Shown: positions 34,701 through 40,014, counted from the stretch's first letter. The stretch: 64,000 nt of DNA from Ostreococcus lucimarinus CCE9901 (GCF_000092065.1 NC_009369.1:310001-374000); one strand, 5' to 3'. Program-made: numbers and translations. The notes: generated from the letters alone by a model not told the origin.

Positions 34701-36742
34701 AAGATAACACTGAGTCGGTGTTATTGGTGGCGGATCCACAGATAAGATGCAATTTTGATAAGCACTTGCAGTGGAAGCCTGTTGCGTTGATTGGTTTCAT
34801 TCTCTATCCGGTTGGTTTGTTCCTTGCCGCATTTGGCTGGCTTTACGTCCATCGATCAAGCTCAAAGACGCGACCGCGCGTGCACGTCTTGGCCACGAGA
34901 GCGTCTCAGATTGAGAAGGCTCGCGCCGATCAGGTTGAACAATTCAATGCACGTTACGGTATGATGTACAACTGCCTTCGTCCACAATTTTATCTATGGA
35001 TATGTGTTGACCTAGGCAAAAAGTTTTCCATCGTTGGCGTCAAGGTTTTGTTCCCGAACGACATTTTGTTGCAATCATTCGTCTCGATGGTTGTCTTCGT
35101 AACTTTCGGGATCATGAGCACGAGGAATCCTTACGTGAGTGTGAACTTGAACGTAGCGGAAATGCTTGCGACATTCATGAACTCAATCACGCTCATCGCA
35201 GGGTTCTACTTCCAGCTTGGTATCATGGATGACGTGTCTACGCAGATCGCCACGTACGTTATCATCAGTGGTTTGGCTGGCACGACGATTGTCTTGACCG
35301 TCATCGTCGTCGTCGAGTTTTTCCCATGGATGAAGCGCTTGTTTTTCTTGCTCAAGTACAACACGCAAACCGATATTTACAAACCAGATAAAATCGGCAC
35401 GCACGAAAGTGGACCGCAAGGAACTTCGTGCTACATTTTTGCTTCAGATTCAGCGTTCAGATACTGGTGCTGGCGCACAGTTCGTCATCCAGTTTTTGAC
35501 CGTCTCATCACAGCCACCGTGATGATGAGCGTCGGTTGTCTCATTTCGGAGTCTGTCTTATACGACGAAACTTTCACGTCATCTGCGTACGTGCGCATCG
35601 TGTGGTTCAATTCGTTCATGAACGGTATCTTTGTTTTGGAAGCTGCCGTGAAAATCATTGCCATGGGTTTCATCCTTGGCGATGGCGCGTACCTGCGCGA
35701 TACTTTCAACTGCATCGACTTTTTAGTCATCATGTTGCAGTTCATTCTCTTCGCAGTGAACATCACGACGAATGTCACCGGTGCGAGAAGTGCGAGATTT
35801 GTCAAATTCGCGCGCGTGGCGAAGGTCAGAGTCATTCGCGTCTTCCGAAGATTCCTGCAGTTTAACGCCGTCCGCGGCGAGAAATTCCGTCTGATGCTAC
35901 TTGAGGCGAAGGCGGAGGACACGCCCGCGCTCAGCGAGAGCATCGAGCGACTTCGCGTGGTTTTTGAACCACGCAGTGCCGAGACGATGGAATACAACTT
36001 GCGGGTGCTACAGCCCGATGTTTTGCGCGTCGCCCAAGGACTGATTGACGAGCTTTACCAAGAAAAGTTTGATCCTGAATTGGTCGCCGTGTACGAATCT
36101 CAAACCGACGCCGTGCATCAGATGGTGCAGAAGCAATATCACGACATCGTGTACGAATGGCTCGCTTTCGTGGCAGAACCTGGGCAAAAGCGCGCATTTT
36201 TGGCCACGCTGAAGAACATCCGAGACGTCGCCCTGGATCTCGGTCCTGAGGGCATCGCCAAAGAAATGCTTCGTCAAAAGTACGACATCGCCGCCATTCT
36301 CAACACGGCGTTGTACAAGGTTCCAGCCGATGTCAAGACGGACACGCGAGCGTATAAACGAAAGATTGCGAAAGACGCCAAGTCATTCACCAGCACAAAG
36401 GCAACCATCAGCAAACAATTCAACGCCTTCCAGGCTTCCATGCAAAGTGACGACCGCGTCGAAGATGCACTCAACCAGTTGCCGCTGCACTCGGTGGAGG
36501 AAGACAGCGCTCTCGCCAAACGGCGCGCCGAGAACGCGAGCGTGCGCATTCGTAACCGCTCGCTCAATGCGAGTGCAAAAGAGAAAATCATCCAAGATGA
36601 TCTTCAACAGAAAACCTCAGGCGCGGGCGAGCTCCTCGCAGCGGCGTCTAGCGTCGTCGCTGAAGACGACGTCGCTCCCGCCGCGCCGGCACCGGTGAAA
36701 TCGTCCGGATTGTTGGCGCGTTTCCGAAAGAAAAAGACGTGA
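13778..36742 (+). CDS. Giant 7.6-k residue surface protein with C-terminal voltage sensor
   Basis: One uninterrupted frame of about 7,654 residues, over a third of the window. ATG 13778 is preferred because a short Arg-containing leader then precedes a hydrophobic core (MIAIALFAALGG), a signal peptide; ATGs at 13688 and 13847 are alternatives. Domains in order: PSI-like CGYC/CGWC modules (about 317-430); a cluster of EGF-like modules (440-745); a kringle (750-833: CRNP, HPWCYV, RWEFC); many beta domains; a ShK-like module (2772-2816); a somatomedin-B-like module (2878-2910); a Notch-type LNR (3948-3983: DGVCD, DGCWDGGDCC); Calx-beta-like repeats with NDxE ends (from 4825); cadherin-like domains (about 5930-6030); GCC2/GCC3 repeats (6523-6598); about ten membrane helices with a coiled coil (6710-7188); a voltage-sensor S1-S4 unit (7236-7365); and a cytoplasmic tail. 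The module set predicts a Ca2+-dependent adhesion or sensor protein. Function is inferred only. Confidence 0.88.
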   Translation: MATATAPTPTRSARTPSAWTRTAMIAIALFAALGGATPGRAAFTADVCYGASWEPTATATKASIGKTVKPVTAVPKEHPLFVDAFAKACLDVGNAAGNTSAATTVRLPKRTNAGNETYWSNAAGACATSPTVSAGQLFYNRAEMGSTLSYADSNTGLEKDKTVRIVFVNDDGKGAHVVVLAGARAATGSSSPEVGLMMEGGSLKNSANVVIEEPRGLTNVVTSGSGCDPSVSSASDCYELDTDLGLGKFRWGSGSDQRGIVIGHVADVNSEFAMKFTLLERIDSVEIGSFDDATFAMSWETIPTASALRGFKIRSATCTNHCALHATCASCATDDACGYCSATKTCTKIDGSCSSGFDVIGECLDTCGAALTCGECADQSGCGWCHTTGRCTAAQLDGSAPQDGNCSAFSVGSSAQCATCPGAVTSTMLPAYVDVDRVSAFCNGRGTCDNITRTCTCSSGYGGDGCEKMCPGGASNPCSRNGLCDSASGSCFCNPGYVGSRCNAATIVGTCECGSAHTYLKSDGTQQRVCSGRLDSSGSCVCLEGWSGVNCTVACAGTLTVGTEVCGGHGTCNVGTGQCDCEPCYSRDATSGLCVQDTCSTCDSSNGVCSCVSGSMQCACRGAFDGYACDQCKCGDHGRCNALSGECECDAGYAGELCERLIEPQPTCANGGTWNAALKRCECAGGYTGTLCDAACTTNPCNDLCSGHGTVNVDGTSCTCFTGFSGSTCNTCATGYGPYPKCGATLANGECTDNIVAYTGTTNVTISGKQCQSWSSQSPFAHTYASSSGSTSNECRNPSSDAHPWCYVDHTAITGSYTRGEPRWEFCSVPTCKSAYVNPQKICGVFGGETVVTFDKDSTSGALNAVSQQALTTTNDAVDKTNCGAMNLTNNDITLHANAAAHGDFVARFAEDSGTGYARRIITHIGLKASVSPAHDSVEVHADGTVKVNSVTKTNDLPYSDGSTGVLCVSDWMPVSSGLASTELLQITISETTVANITKFTACTGCAAQLIVVISVPNSVTSTGICATAGSATSVNFDENAEGSAPWGVGAALNAACGTDTHDPGSVSTVQAKWCDQCQYLGEVYDSCVAQMANEGFNFARAAVIEGCRMAFVAIYGYDRTIPSYLTATASTGATLADTVYPYRSYTPSDVQFKSLSDNRLAFDVLDVTETLPEYIVGTTRTDGSRTRMTGLPREFTGETDTTQVFPFPRIEDSCRTASDIGSTSGYRVYTMNYASATDEALEITMCGSATGTNVGVYTKDFVDIPSADWTHNTTSANGNITFTFTPWIDGLATYEARFEYSLASTKKNVTFDVTRTSANVNIGSFEFYPPTASDSYGSVGFEFSVPSAEAAATVSFTMSPTGTGDSTAANSAFISLTAVFIHAKNYAQASLNYPPFGGFKQVSCANFQAASCGSLKFTATQKTYYIVVSGQKFVSGAYSMQIKKLSADLTTVYTVSSNAATSLVRPLTGLDGAADGTLTPYKVAKYGDNIRVVVRASHAIDRPRITLGNYAVPSSKIVSAGAGAEYSATVTVSASMATSGHITVKVEQASTLTSASYGFKTSTHPLGSDIALVVLDNTAPTVSHAWVVNPSYMLAPSSAPSSCTNLTTSTGKDVNVTAAKYAKAGDYIAVIFTPSENVATIGGTIGGQAATKWVRATAPRDVTLAIDAYKITMSAAYVDAAYALVNDITLSDGVLPFSITFTDAVGNVGTTINSAINSLTGVTASSPLADRLSAARLLYDKSPPRPDSWSLRYASSSEMTGNQGSKPVYYHGFDNVASSAKEYRIGDTLVLTGTWTEYVSRPYGAYMRSSASSGVHVPQSAITITEQGGKLTGKLECMAKEFRPRAQEAVSTAQGFGGTSYVTSTYHKSWKVEANTIDPCDIVGKGALAWSARADCQAEHYAGNSLWIPLWSAWCRHGWGTLGYAVLGGVDPAGNSATALRQVSKSPNNADATVVIASSAVAGDAIIRTPIPIAGKIVPSWMNSVPRGDWTADPKVIEVYIEPQNVRWNEYRRVVKVGDMLQIQFYTDQPVKGVRALIGDDKALPPATHSEVASAMNVERPCSSDPDMQTWLGARGLLALAAEEYNDGSQFSNDDDWFDWLVQTSYNYRQPVPNVPNYPNAAVTCTGFWVQRGLRPNGKRYSVRRLCPNRYYLRRSSFAAQAPLTCSDPNDRIYKATDAYNYWVINFRYVTSHQVVNGDGALQIKWQLTTMDDRVLPTGGGWQTSAAFFTSADTSADVNHLKPTSTDAVGAAFDPAISCGRNADTAFNQAGSAVWAVQDTLAPSCASFVTDGSCASTTVARVANSSGTTFPTVTNPATNVAEHVAVVGDYITLIITFDEHIAAGVYVTLNDGVLTARATKVDKYSATFTFEVTQTLAALNTFLEYKVYNLKDIQEANTATATFTTNVFNAEKIRLQSASELTAFSLTNGACSTTSNNVNNQYAKNGNTVNVSVTLPLPPSSANTVLTIHESKLAGVYVTPPTPTCVGTPNACTITMARTVDSLSADFVDGSVVSWSLVVIGTTKCAHHASSLCITRFKLTSCRPTFASEVVLDFTPPSLTSVRLSEPVTSASLVNGTGQVKVDVVSSEQLYTLTYTLDTRGPLCTYDFGMVSAQSMTLTTDGTLTGTHTKTITATYNSASLHCVLEVICITFVGEDMAGHKLTNPTTCRSFSPTDSEDYPGWFMLHNVGTGPSSVSLARPLGLHCMDSSVDTQACANSASVTSTTLEYGNYLALDVSSGYPIGITDISVDGHSVYAATGFGSSTFQNDNAWTIDCSDLVRDDLCVRFATSATCQAYLCPTCQYAGMCDFSCGYCDSRRAFSKTHKLTLKTTDFGLPATDFTNEVVTVSYRTNPAIAPAATMNSTDTLTYTAPTTSSCAGRCGGTAPSGCECNPTCKSRGTCCADAGHCCTVGLPSTGALNVDGGCLRPNAVTLSVTKESWGVDTKGVRKSNVNRYSTIYIKLTGNKPIDVRRVLIGGVLVPDSDVAIEYNSQTSARQSLNEALVAYGNGNDAQFTSKSAAFAGSLATLPSAAYSWDGNEFSIAFPDIPSTLVATIRVNGANLVPQPDGALTYEVVYRERSGAPYFTDNTELTLTGTGPTWLNPPSISSVSYVLLNSSSTCDLSTPGTPVTAAGNGLTKIEIGHQLRTVVTFSSPVVVRKWTVEGAETNCYGTCHLHGLCKLDPHILPPDEHDEAEYITTWTSCRTFDAKEMTTLENLECGVREFIRAVDRSGNLVMGERWNNLYCFTLPPAIPSQGLIKVRGLTSCYRSTTTKKFGPGCIATIHIEADGEIMEPTVKWWNTATNAYANFPSACVMTATDPTSPSSLVWTLTCAGTAAATFPPSNSYTLQLEVSDVRATDESTFTGTARDTDDGYLGSDKDPIIVDNLAPTPTATVPLSCALVIGSQSTITVTYAVEPSWRPTVSAFGAQVGGVIAQTGALSGFHTVWIAPITVPSDWLGGSPMPFVITNGEDEYGNIDTTSHGNYLSNDNVLTGDVNCSVNVDAPRVTSATCASPSPRVVKPGGSVTVDFSTNVAVTIPSGCVKISGVTVTPTDLGGSKKSWRATATIPSDPPACDGEVALSICAEITDTGNNTGVEVVTQFFGPESEACLIDGTAPVLQLIDFTSDNTYDSKLATVGDTVRLYFEASEMITAPTITLFATATPSATAVETSGPSRRRFPSTVLNAGGTQYATIWTAEYVVDGTTPVGALTWDATGFMDRATNDGTKSACADWNPPSCSIVHAAQTTAQRALEPSINFVGDVVQTFNNFLTTSPSGNVSTLFSCYANSSSTSLSALNLAILKTDLSRHDIVAGGIFQHHLMTAQDLWWQRGGACGTANGLMCRSTCGRCNDAAVVVHRTTTTLTVANVTAGGTAIPGDQCPGGVGTCMCNPTLGDQSEARYIVSTSARDLVSKPTIRFNDTSGTVYTVPEANIVAVSPVMWPTLPTVDCLSESTVRDGVCDPSATLNNRDGCWDGGDCCQDTCRQVFSDGAYCQAQDCRDHSISPVTGRPTSGFWSSYNAKALVARELSVEWKVTFPVDDTLPLIDGVLTGTACCMQDKSGLDVLHANKGTFVAGAPCLDAVLTRDTSCLLRAALTADNGEFVVKENQPVSLTLEFEGNPRGMNCTIGGESVTMTQTRAASSGVTALWSTTRTSVNAVDTAIATRIAASEEQKRRHELLPEVFELNLWANCSRGVTIPFECSISDCGGNLFEITDAVDPTSDVCFDYVRPDATSIGQTSSNTCSNAYAKVGDTLILNVTMDADVSNPTAYTLAGEACTLRTFGTNAFTCDVVVSSTTIEGPANFTFDGIKSSVPAYLDAVNTSYTELKTLSPDGVVTLGGDRVIIDRTAPTFDSLAMYSLEVANKTCQKRCTVRVAIDAAEELSSCTATIGGITANITGTGSERVAEAYIDENSGIAAGEITFSVICLDLACNSVTTSTLVGDTDAVIYSLDRDIPLEVLFYSDRPGHLEIGNENDCLMMEMRFLLAVELKAIVMGNITNNALSLWNITTTGGALVVPGTTHTYYLITHCITDAWGTEDWPVVPWSFTYDDGLQDVVWNTTFTSDVNFPRVVRLDLEDPVATYVYAFTTGANDPSAGLGDALYLDIIASEAVVAPTVTFGGVTLNATDVSQVGTSSEWRAGPYIVKNSTDDPNILKDINDCFLFSVTLKDLVDHTSILYSQQVNATGSLNCVTQRVDIDQDAPTIVWLQTEYVTATTVDFTFAVDELSNVSYVVLPRGAVEPTPLEVQAGTGAAGTGAVASGVKEYLGSSTPSPGAGAGGKGQDVLNITGLLAGTNYDVWFVPFDRFGNSQTEAQSRWIRTVGLDMLINSLATQEGGYTDVIQVKLTQVPTADVSVTISERSGIGNVVLVDQALSLTDYVSSVTLVFTPITWNVAQEVGVKAVDDIYVEDQHTEELKFDVRSLDVRYDALVDPNRTVVIADNDECGVIVYDPNNRPLERTLSCSANAVIALLNYSVAEDTTVYADIYLQAAVRGDDVRVTLTSSDLTQISSPASVTLTFNETNYNLAQRVPIIPVYSCVAALDRYVPIAVSVESATTCGDLVVPEIPVYVTDLQKVGLAFTKAQITGPPGSNYEFDMYLTSQPTSDVQVSLATLPDAFGADLYGSASFNCGAQGPVWTFSADECSVPVTCIVTLVGDDTKCGDVTLQVGAKVTSLDSMYNGISSSPPNMTILETANAAGWYIRNADNTEFIVTPPDAPNGTLPLEPWKVNEQIETGIYTITPTTALCKTVTLRPYIPDTDYARYATISPRQVTLEAGFFGPTKFKVIFPRNYNVPVTNDIVQIWHDVVYGTDDPDYLALSPNLGGSALPVEIVEYDVAGLLLGNGAENTVLIDEPCSTDVTTQVSSLGFTLSSAPSATVVVSLSEMNYNATQLAILKANKHLVLGTTSLSFTPNNWNIPQPVMVSAISYDNLTEARTAYVCGDMTSDDDVYQALNQTCYPVHICDCSGSCGLISFDDHANCTFAADQLNNTEITFPPSMKQLSSCWNISATCGGIQVASLSAAGHDPVMTNFTTLPDSEAYSVSLDKVQRLFYTTQWSVIDKLELPLSLIDGGMQGLTDASGTYCLGISSSSFVVNNTANGGLFVEKAAPMSAFANSFEILPAAANTFDSDVYILEVRVLAGASPLTDSYSLNCTDGGNFSAPGGCIIGPSLRGYFNNATQVMTFTNTAYLPEADLANAAGRKLLGKYPYPSQRRRLLQAPAAPAPASTSQFVWAVNNITFSDISLDPTGATRMMNTRVVDQFGAIVEGPILNIDTEGVNDPPIIDIDLPLIYTEKESLTLNAPLQAYDVDNYNWTQCVVNITDIANNFMAGDTFSYNKTAIVEYYQYWNTSLPAGFVDIDATFTDSQRTVTFAGLAPPAAYLRAMRNLVLLNAGPAMTADDRYIMFCCQDPEALNNKGCGLQRVVFQPVNDPPLAENKIVYLADPRVGGLTGETVPGSDPDGDTFTFNISCLPNKGDLTFNTATGQFDYAPYPNMIGDDRFVYFTWDGYTGPNERPLQSKYATVEIRIGNGETNPVAQDINVDVWENSAEYFTFSATDADSTNTEMTNDILRYQIFEEPELNVAGIQLDTQQMSGGKRYSENATFQYTAFSSSDLVRRVSERMANYGTNFDFNTLARENHPGFNVTSFKYVAIDLSGRVSNVANAWVWVRLTSETNSRPSANAMTFTTPESVGVASNFDTADSESPLQLRHTLPSLALQPTLGVAAQVGIAASPYGKAFTYEPFPFYYGVDVFEYLVTDPHGSTSDLTTITVTVSQVDQPPQGACGVNSTLKSSADPTYDLKGRTAELSVLMGYQIIRAKTMRYLINPERRDLEFYNYLPFINDLSKFDSVIDHQNIFLSCGSTSALTTAAIYHDQVTAVALLAYDVDQAVNDTIRYVLSELPTIASSDAARGTAGYAGTLYRYVAPNGTYYNSTGTTVYSYTSDSVTGLTPLAAGDTIGDAANGAVMLLFKPREYIHGPITFKWHAVDTTTSARGDDVAMTISAMCRGGESVNADHGETCDLCPVGSFNSANIADQQSCVQCPAGSYTSATGSTICVPCPADTYASTAGSQVCTPCPANTRSPSGSDDVSDCLCDIGFVVSNSPQCHPCALDRVKCTELGQYTPLPYDGFWQDSTNGKRNLTCIPGLACQEKFDKDEVRTGACAQPRFYANNVTNSPAYVGDGCSKCAKDHYRYASFCEACDPVQEVRIFFVILAYCVALYAMFELATHPAIPSLTILLSFTQITAQMQYFEIPWPKALARWMQVASLAVADLQILGLDCVSTWDYFTRFATTMFAPFVWVFVLGIAIILRCWREIANQAYANVQRRRLIERRRLLHEFDVDAKKWTDLAIARDGLPFDRPDLKGKGDDYNALELHLYGNTKNEGLRKRVFKEGVEELRKADLRAKSSQEQSKTERKLRQTKDEIEELEKQKAVSARIIRDNVNRAIPSLVIVMWWGYMLLSRTAIEYFECKDNTESVLLVADPQIRCNFDKHLQWKPVALIGFILYPVGLFLAAFGWLYVHRSSSKTRPRVHVLATRASQIEKARADQVEQFNARYGMMYNCLRPQFYLWICVDLGKKFSIVGVKVLFPNDILLQSFVSMVVFVTFGIMSTRNPYVSVNLNVAEMLATFMNSITLIAGFYFQLGIMDDVSTQIATYVIISGLAGTTIVLTVIVVVEFFPWMKRLFFLLKYNTQTDIYKPDKIGTHESGPQGTSCYIFASDSAFRYWCWRTVRHPVFDRLITATVMMSVGCLISESVLYDETFTSSAYVRIVWFNSFMNGIFVLEAAVKIIAMGFILGDGAYLRDTFNCIDFLVIMLQFILFAVNITTNVTGARSARFVKFARVAKVRVIRVFRRFLQFNAVRGEKFRLMLLEAKAEDTPALSESIERLRVVFEPRSAETMEYNLRVLQPDVLRVAQGLIDELYQEKFDPELVAVYESQTDAVHQMVQKQYHDIVYEWLAFVAEPGQKRAFLATLKNIRDVALDLGPEGIAKEMLRQKYDIAAILNTALYKVPADVKTDTRAYKRKIAKDAKSFTSTKATISKQFNAFQASMQSDDRVEDALNQLPLHSVEEDSALAKRRAENASVRIRNRSLNASAKEKIIQDDLQQKTSGAGELLAAASSVVAEDDVAPAAPAPVKSSGLLARFRKKKT

Positions 36743-36902
36743 TCGTCATCAAACAAAGTTCAATTATTAATTTACCCCACTAGCGGCGCTTGGGATCACG
36801 ACATTAGCGCCTTGATCCTTGTTATAACGCACCACAGTTATACCGCGCCGACGCGCCGCACACGCCGCCTCGCTCGACGCACCCGATGGCGTGAATCCCG
36901 GA

Positions 36903-39900
36903 ATGTCGCCCCCCACGCTCGACGCCGCGCTTCGTCGCAACGCACGCGAGCGCCCGAGCGCCATCGCGTGCGTCCTCGTCCCGAACGCGCGCGAGAAGAA
37001 CCGAAAGTGCTTCTTCACTTGGGACGAGTTACACGGCGTCGTCGACGCCCTCGCGCGCGTCTTGCGCGCCGACCGCCATCCGCGCGTTCTGAGCTTTTGT
37101 CGCGACGGCGTCGAGGCGTTCGTGGCGCTGCACGCGTGCGCGCGGGCGCGGAAGAGTTTGGTGAACGTGGACGCGGCGACGCCGGCGAGCAGGATTCGGG
37201 ACGTCGCGCGGGACGCGAACGCGACGACGTGTCTGTGCGCGAACGACGGCGATGAAGACTCGGTAAAATCGGTGTTAGGAGAAGACGGTGTCGCGGTGCG
37301 CGTGTGGGAGGTGATTAATGCGGGCGCGGAGGCGATCGAGGCGGAAGAGGACGAGACGCGAGAGGACGACGAAATTTGGATTGCGTACACGAGCGGGACG
37401 ACGGGAAAATGCAAGGGCGCCGCGGCGACGCATCGACGCGCGATGGCGTACGCACGGGCGAAGTGTGAGGTGGAAGAGATCGACGCGTGCTCGCGGGTGT
37501 GCTTGGCGTCGAACGCGACGTTCGATTTGTGGCACGGCGACGCGTGCGCGGCGGCGGCGGCGGGCGCCGCCGTCGTCGTCGCGTCTCGCGCGACTTTTCA
37601 ACACGATTTCGCGAGAGTGTTGCGAGAGGGCGAAGTCACGCACGTGTGTTGCACGCCGACGATGTTCTCGCTGGCGCGACTTCCGCGTGGGATCGTGGAC
37701 GCACCGAAGTTGCGATGCGTATCGCTGGCGGGGGAGCGCATGCGCGAGAGCACAATCGCACTATGGGCCGACGACGTGGCGTTGTACAACGTGTACGGTG
37801 CCACGGAAACGACTGTGGTGCAAACGTACGCAAGAATGCGCAATGCAGAAGACGAAAGCACGAATCGGGCGGGGAAAGCGTACGAAGGATTTGCCAGCGT
37901 GTTCGTCGTGGATGAAATGCGCGAAGGCGAATTGGCGGTGCAATCCTTCGCGCAGAGACGCGGCGTCGAAGGCGAAGTTGCCATCGGCGGTATTTGCGTC
38001 GCAGACGGGTATTTGAACGACCCCGAACGCACGGCACGTGCGTTCGTTCACTCACCATTCGGTACCGTCTATCTCACGGGCGATCGCGGGTACATCGATG
38101 ACGCAGGCGATTTGTATTTGCGCGGTAGACTCGATCGCCAAGTCAAGATTCGCGGTCATCGCGTCGAGTTGGATGAAATCGAAGCCGCGCTTCGTTCGTG
38201 CCCCGCACTATGCGACGACGCCGTCGTGTTCTACGATGCCAATGAGGGAGTGCTGACTTCCCACGCACGAGCAGCTTCGCCGACGTTCGACGCGTCGAGC
38301 GATGCAGATTTATACGCGTTCGCGCTCGAACGCGTCGTCGAGCTACGATTGCCGCGACACATGGTGCCTCGTCGACACGTCTTCATCGAGCACGCGCGAT
38401 GGCCTTTGACTTCGAGTGGAAAAACGAATCGTCAGATACTGCTTCAATGGTTTGCGAGCGGCGAGACGAAGGCGTTTCGACCTAAGCGTGAGAAACCGCA
38501 AGCGGGATTGGAAACAGTCGTCGCGAACGCTTGGGCTGTCGCGCTGGGGCACGGCGACGCGAGCGATATCGGCGCCCTCGACGCGTTCGATGCGCTCGGT
38601 GGAACCTCACTCAACGTTCTCGCAGTTTCAAAAGCGCTGGCGAGCGACGACGGAATCGTGCGCTCGCGCGATACCGCGCGTGGCGAAATTGTGCGCGAAG
38701 CGCGAATTGGTTTACGCGACGGCGAAGCTGCGGCGCTGCTCAACGACGGCGAAGAACCCGCGGCGTGCGCGTTCGACGTCATCGACGGCCCGTTCGCACC
38801 GTGCGAAATATTCGCGAGACCCGTGCTTCGCGATTACGTTGATTATTTGCGAGCGCAAGGTATAGACGCCGACGTGAACGCTCCCGCGTCCACCGCCGTC
38901 GAGCCACAGCGAGATACATCTGCGAATCGTCGCATGCTCGCGGCGTGCGGTCGCGGCGTCGCCCCCGTCGTTCGCGCTTTGCTCGCGACCGGCGTCGAAG
39001 CATCGGGCGAGCACCTTCGAGCCGCCGCCGCGAGCCTCGCCGACGAAGCCGTGGACGTAGTGCAAACTTTACTCGCCGCCGGTGCGGATGCAAGTTCATC
39101 ATCCGCCACAGCCGGTACGCTCGCGACGCACGTCGCCGCCGCTCGCGGGAACTCTGAAATGTTAGAAATGTTGCTCGCCGCCGGCGCTCCAGCGGGAGCG
39201 AAGGACGCGGATAAGCAAACGATTTGTCACTTAGCAGTGCGGAGCGGGGATGTGAGTACCGTGCGCGTCGCGGCAAACGCGTGTAAACACTTGAAGACAC
39301 GCAAAGGTGGCTTGGAGTCGTGGGATCGTTGGAAGCGCACGCCCGCAGCGTGGGCGCTCGTCGCGGGATCGAGTGAAATTTTAGCCGAGTTGCGAGATGC
39401 CGGGGCGAATTTAACATCGCTTGAAACTGACGTCTCCAACGCCTGGGTGCACGGTTCGCTGAGCGCAAAGAGCGAGGTGCAGTTGGCGCATCGCCCGGTT
39501 CGCAAGCGAGGTGCCGCGGCGGAGGTGTTGAGCGCGCTCGCGGCTAGATTGGACGCCGCAAACGTCGAGAGCGAACGTATTGAAGCGGCGACGGCGATTC
39601 GCGAGCTCGTGTGCGCAAACGCAGAGAATCGAGAAAAGGCGCGAACGATCGGTTTGGTGCCAAAACTGTGCGAACTCGCGCGCGATCGTCACTGCGTTGA
39701 AGCCATCGGCGCGTTGAGAAATTTAGCCACCAACACGAGCGCGGCAGGGGCGGCTGGCGACGCCGGAGCTATGGAAATCCTCGGTGATGTCATTCGCGCT
39801 CGTGCTAAATTAAAAGACAGCGAGCTGAGTGCTGACGATAGGCGAGTAGTGTACGCTGCGGCGAGCGCGATGCGCGCGTTGGCGGTGAAGCACGACGCGA

Positions 39901-39977
39901 ATGCCGCGCGATTGCGCGCGTCGAGAGACGTCGCGGACGTCGTCAGTCGATTGTGCGAAGGCATGCGATTAGAGTAG
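36903..39977 (+). CDS. Adenylation-carrier-ankyrin-armadillo fusion protein
   Basis: A 1,024-residue protein. Residues 1-515 are an ANL-superfamily adenylation domain with readable core motifs: A3 IAYTSGTTGKCKG (about 160-172), A5 NVYGATETT, A7 YLTGDRG, A8 GRLDRQVKIRGHRVELDEIE (about 407-426) and A10 SSGKTNR with the catalytic Lys. The FDLWHGD segment keeps the Asp that holds the amino group in amino-acid-activating members. A carrier domain follows with GGTSL, Ser569 being the expected phosphopantetheine site. Then come ankyrin repeats (about 680-860) and an armadillo-like helical region (about 880-1020). The A-carrier part resembles AASDH (ACSF4) and NRPS-like reductases, but no reductase, condensation or PQQ-propeller module is present. 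ATG 36903 is the first in frame. It converges with the water dikinase gene 37 bp away. The substrate is unknown. Confidence 0.85.
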   Translation: MSPPTLDAALRRNARERPSAIACVLVPNAREKNRKCFFTWDELHGVVDALARVLRADRHPRVLSFCRDGVEAFVALHACARARKSLVNVDAATPASRIRDVARDANATTCLCANDGDEDSVKSVLGEDGVAVRVWEVINAGAEAIEAEEDETREDDEIWIAYTSGTTGKCKGAAATHRRAMAYARAKCEVEEIDACSRVCLASNATFDLWHGDACAAAAAGAAVVVASRATFQHDFARVLREGEVTHVCCTPTMFSLARLPRGIVDAPKLRCVSLAGERMRESTIALWADDVALYNVYGATETTVVQTYARMRNAEDESTNRAGKAYEGFASVFVVDEMREGELAVQSFAQRRGVEGEVAIGGICVADGYLNDPERTARAFVHSPFGTVYLTGDRGYIDDAGDLYLRGRLDRQVKIRGHRVELDEIEAALRSCPALCDDAVVFYDANEGVLTSHARAASPTFDASSDADLYAFALERVVELRLPRHMVPRRHVFIEHARWPLTSSGKTNRQILLQWFASGETKAFRPKREKPQAGLETVVANAWAVALGHGDASDIGALDAFDALGGTSLNVLAVSKALASDDGIVRSRDTARGEIVREARIGLRDGEAAALLNDGEEPAACAFDVIDGPFAPCEIFARPVLRDYVDYLRAQGIDADVNAPASTAVEPQRDTSANRRMLAACGRGVAPVVRALLATGVEASGEHLRAAAASLADEAVDVVQTLLAAGADASSSSATAGTLATHVAAARGNSEMLEMLLAAGAPAGAKDADKQTICHLAVRSGDVSTVRVAANACKHLKTRKGGLESWDRWKRTPAAWALVAGSSEILAELRDAGANLTSLETDVSNAWVHGSLSAKSEVQLAHRPVRKRGAAAEVLSALAARLDAANVESERIEAATAIRELVCANAENREKARTIGLVPKLCELARDRHCVEAIGALRNLATNTSAAGAAGDAGAMEILGDVIRARAKLKDSELSADDRRVVYAAASAMRALAVKHDANAARLRASRDVADVVSRLCEGMRLE

Positions 39978-40014
39978 ATATATGTAGCGAAACTATAGCG
40001 TCTATTGAAACAAT

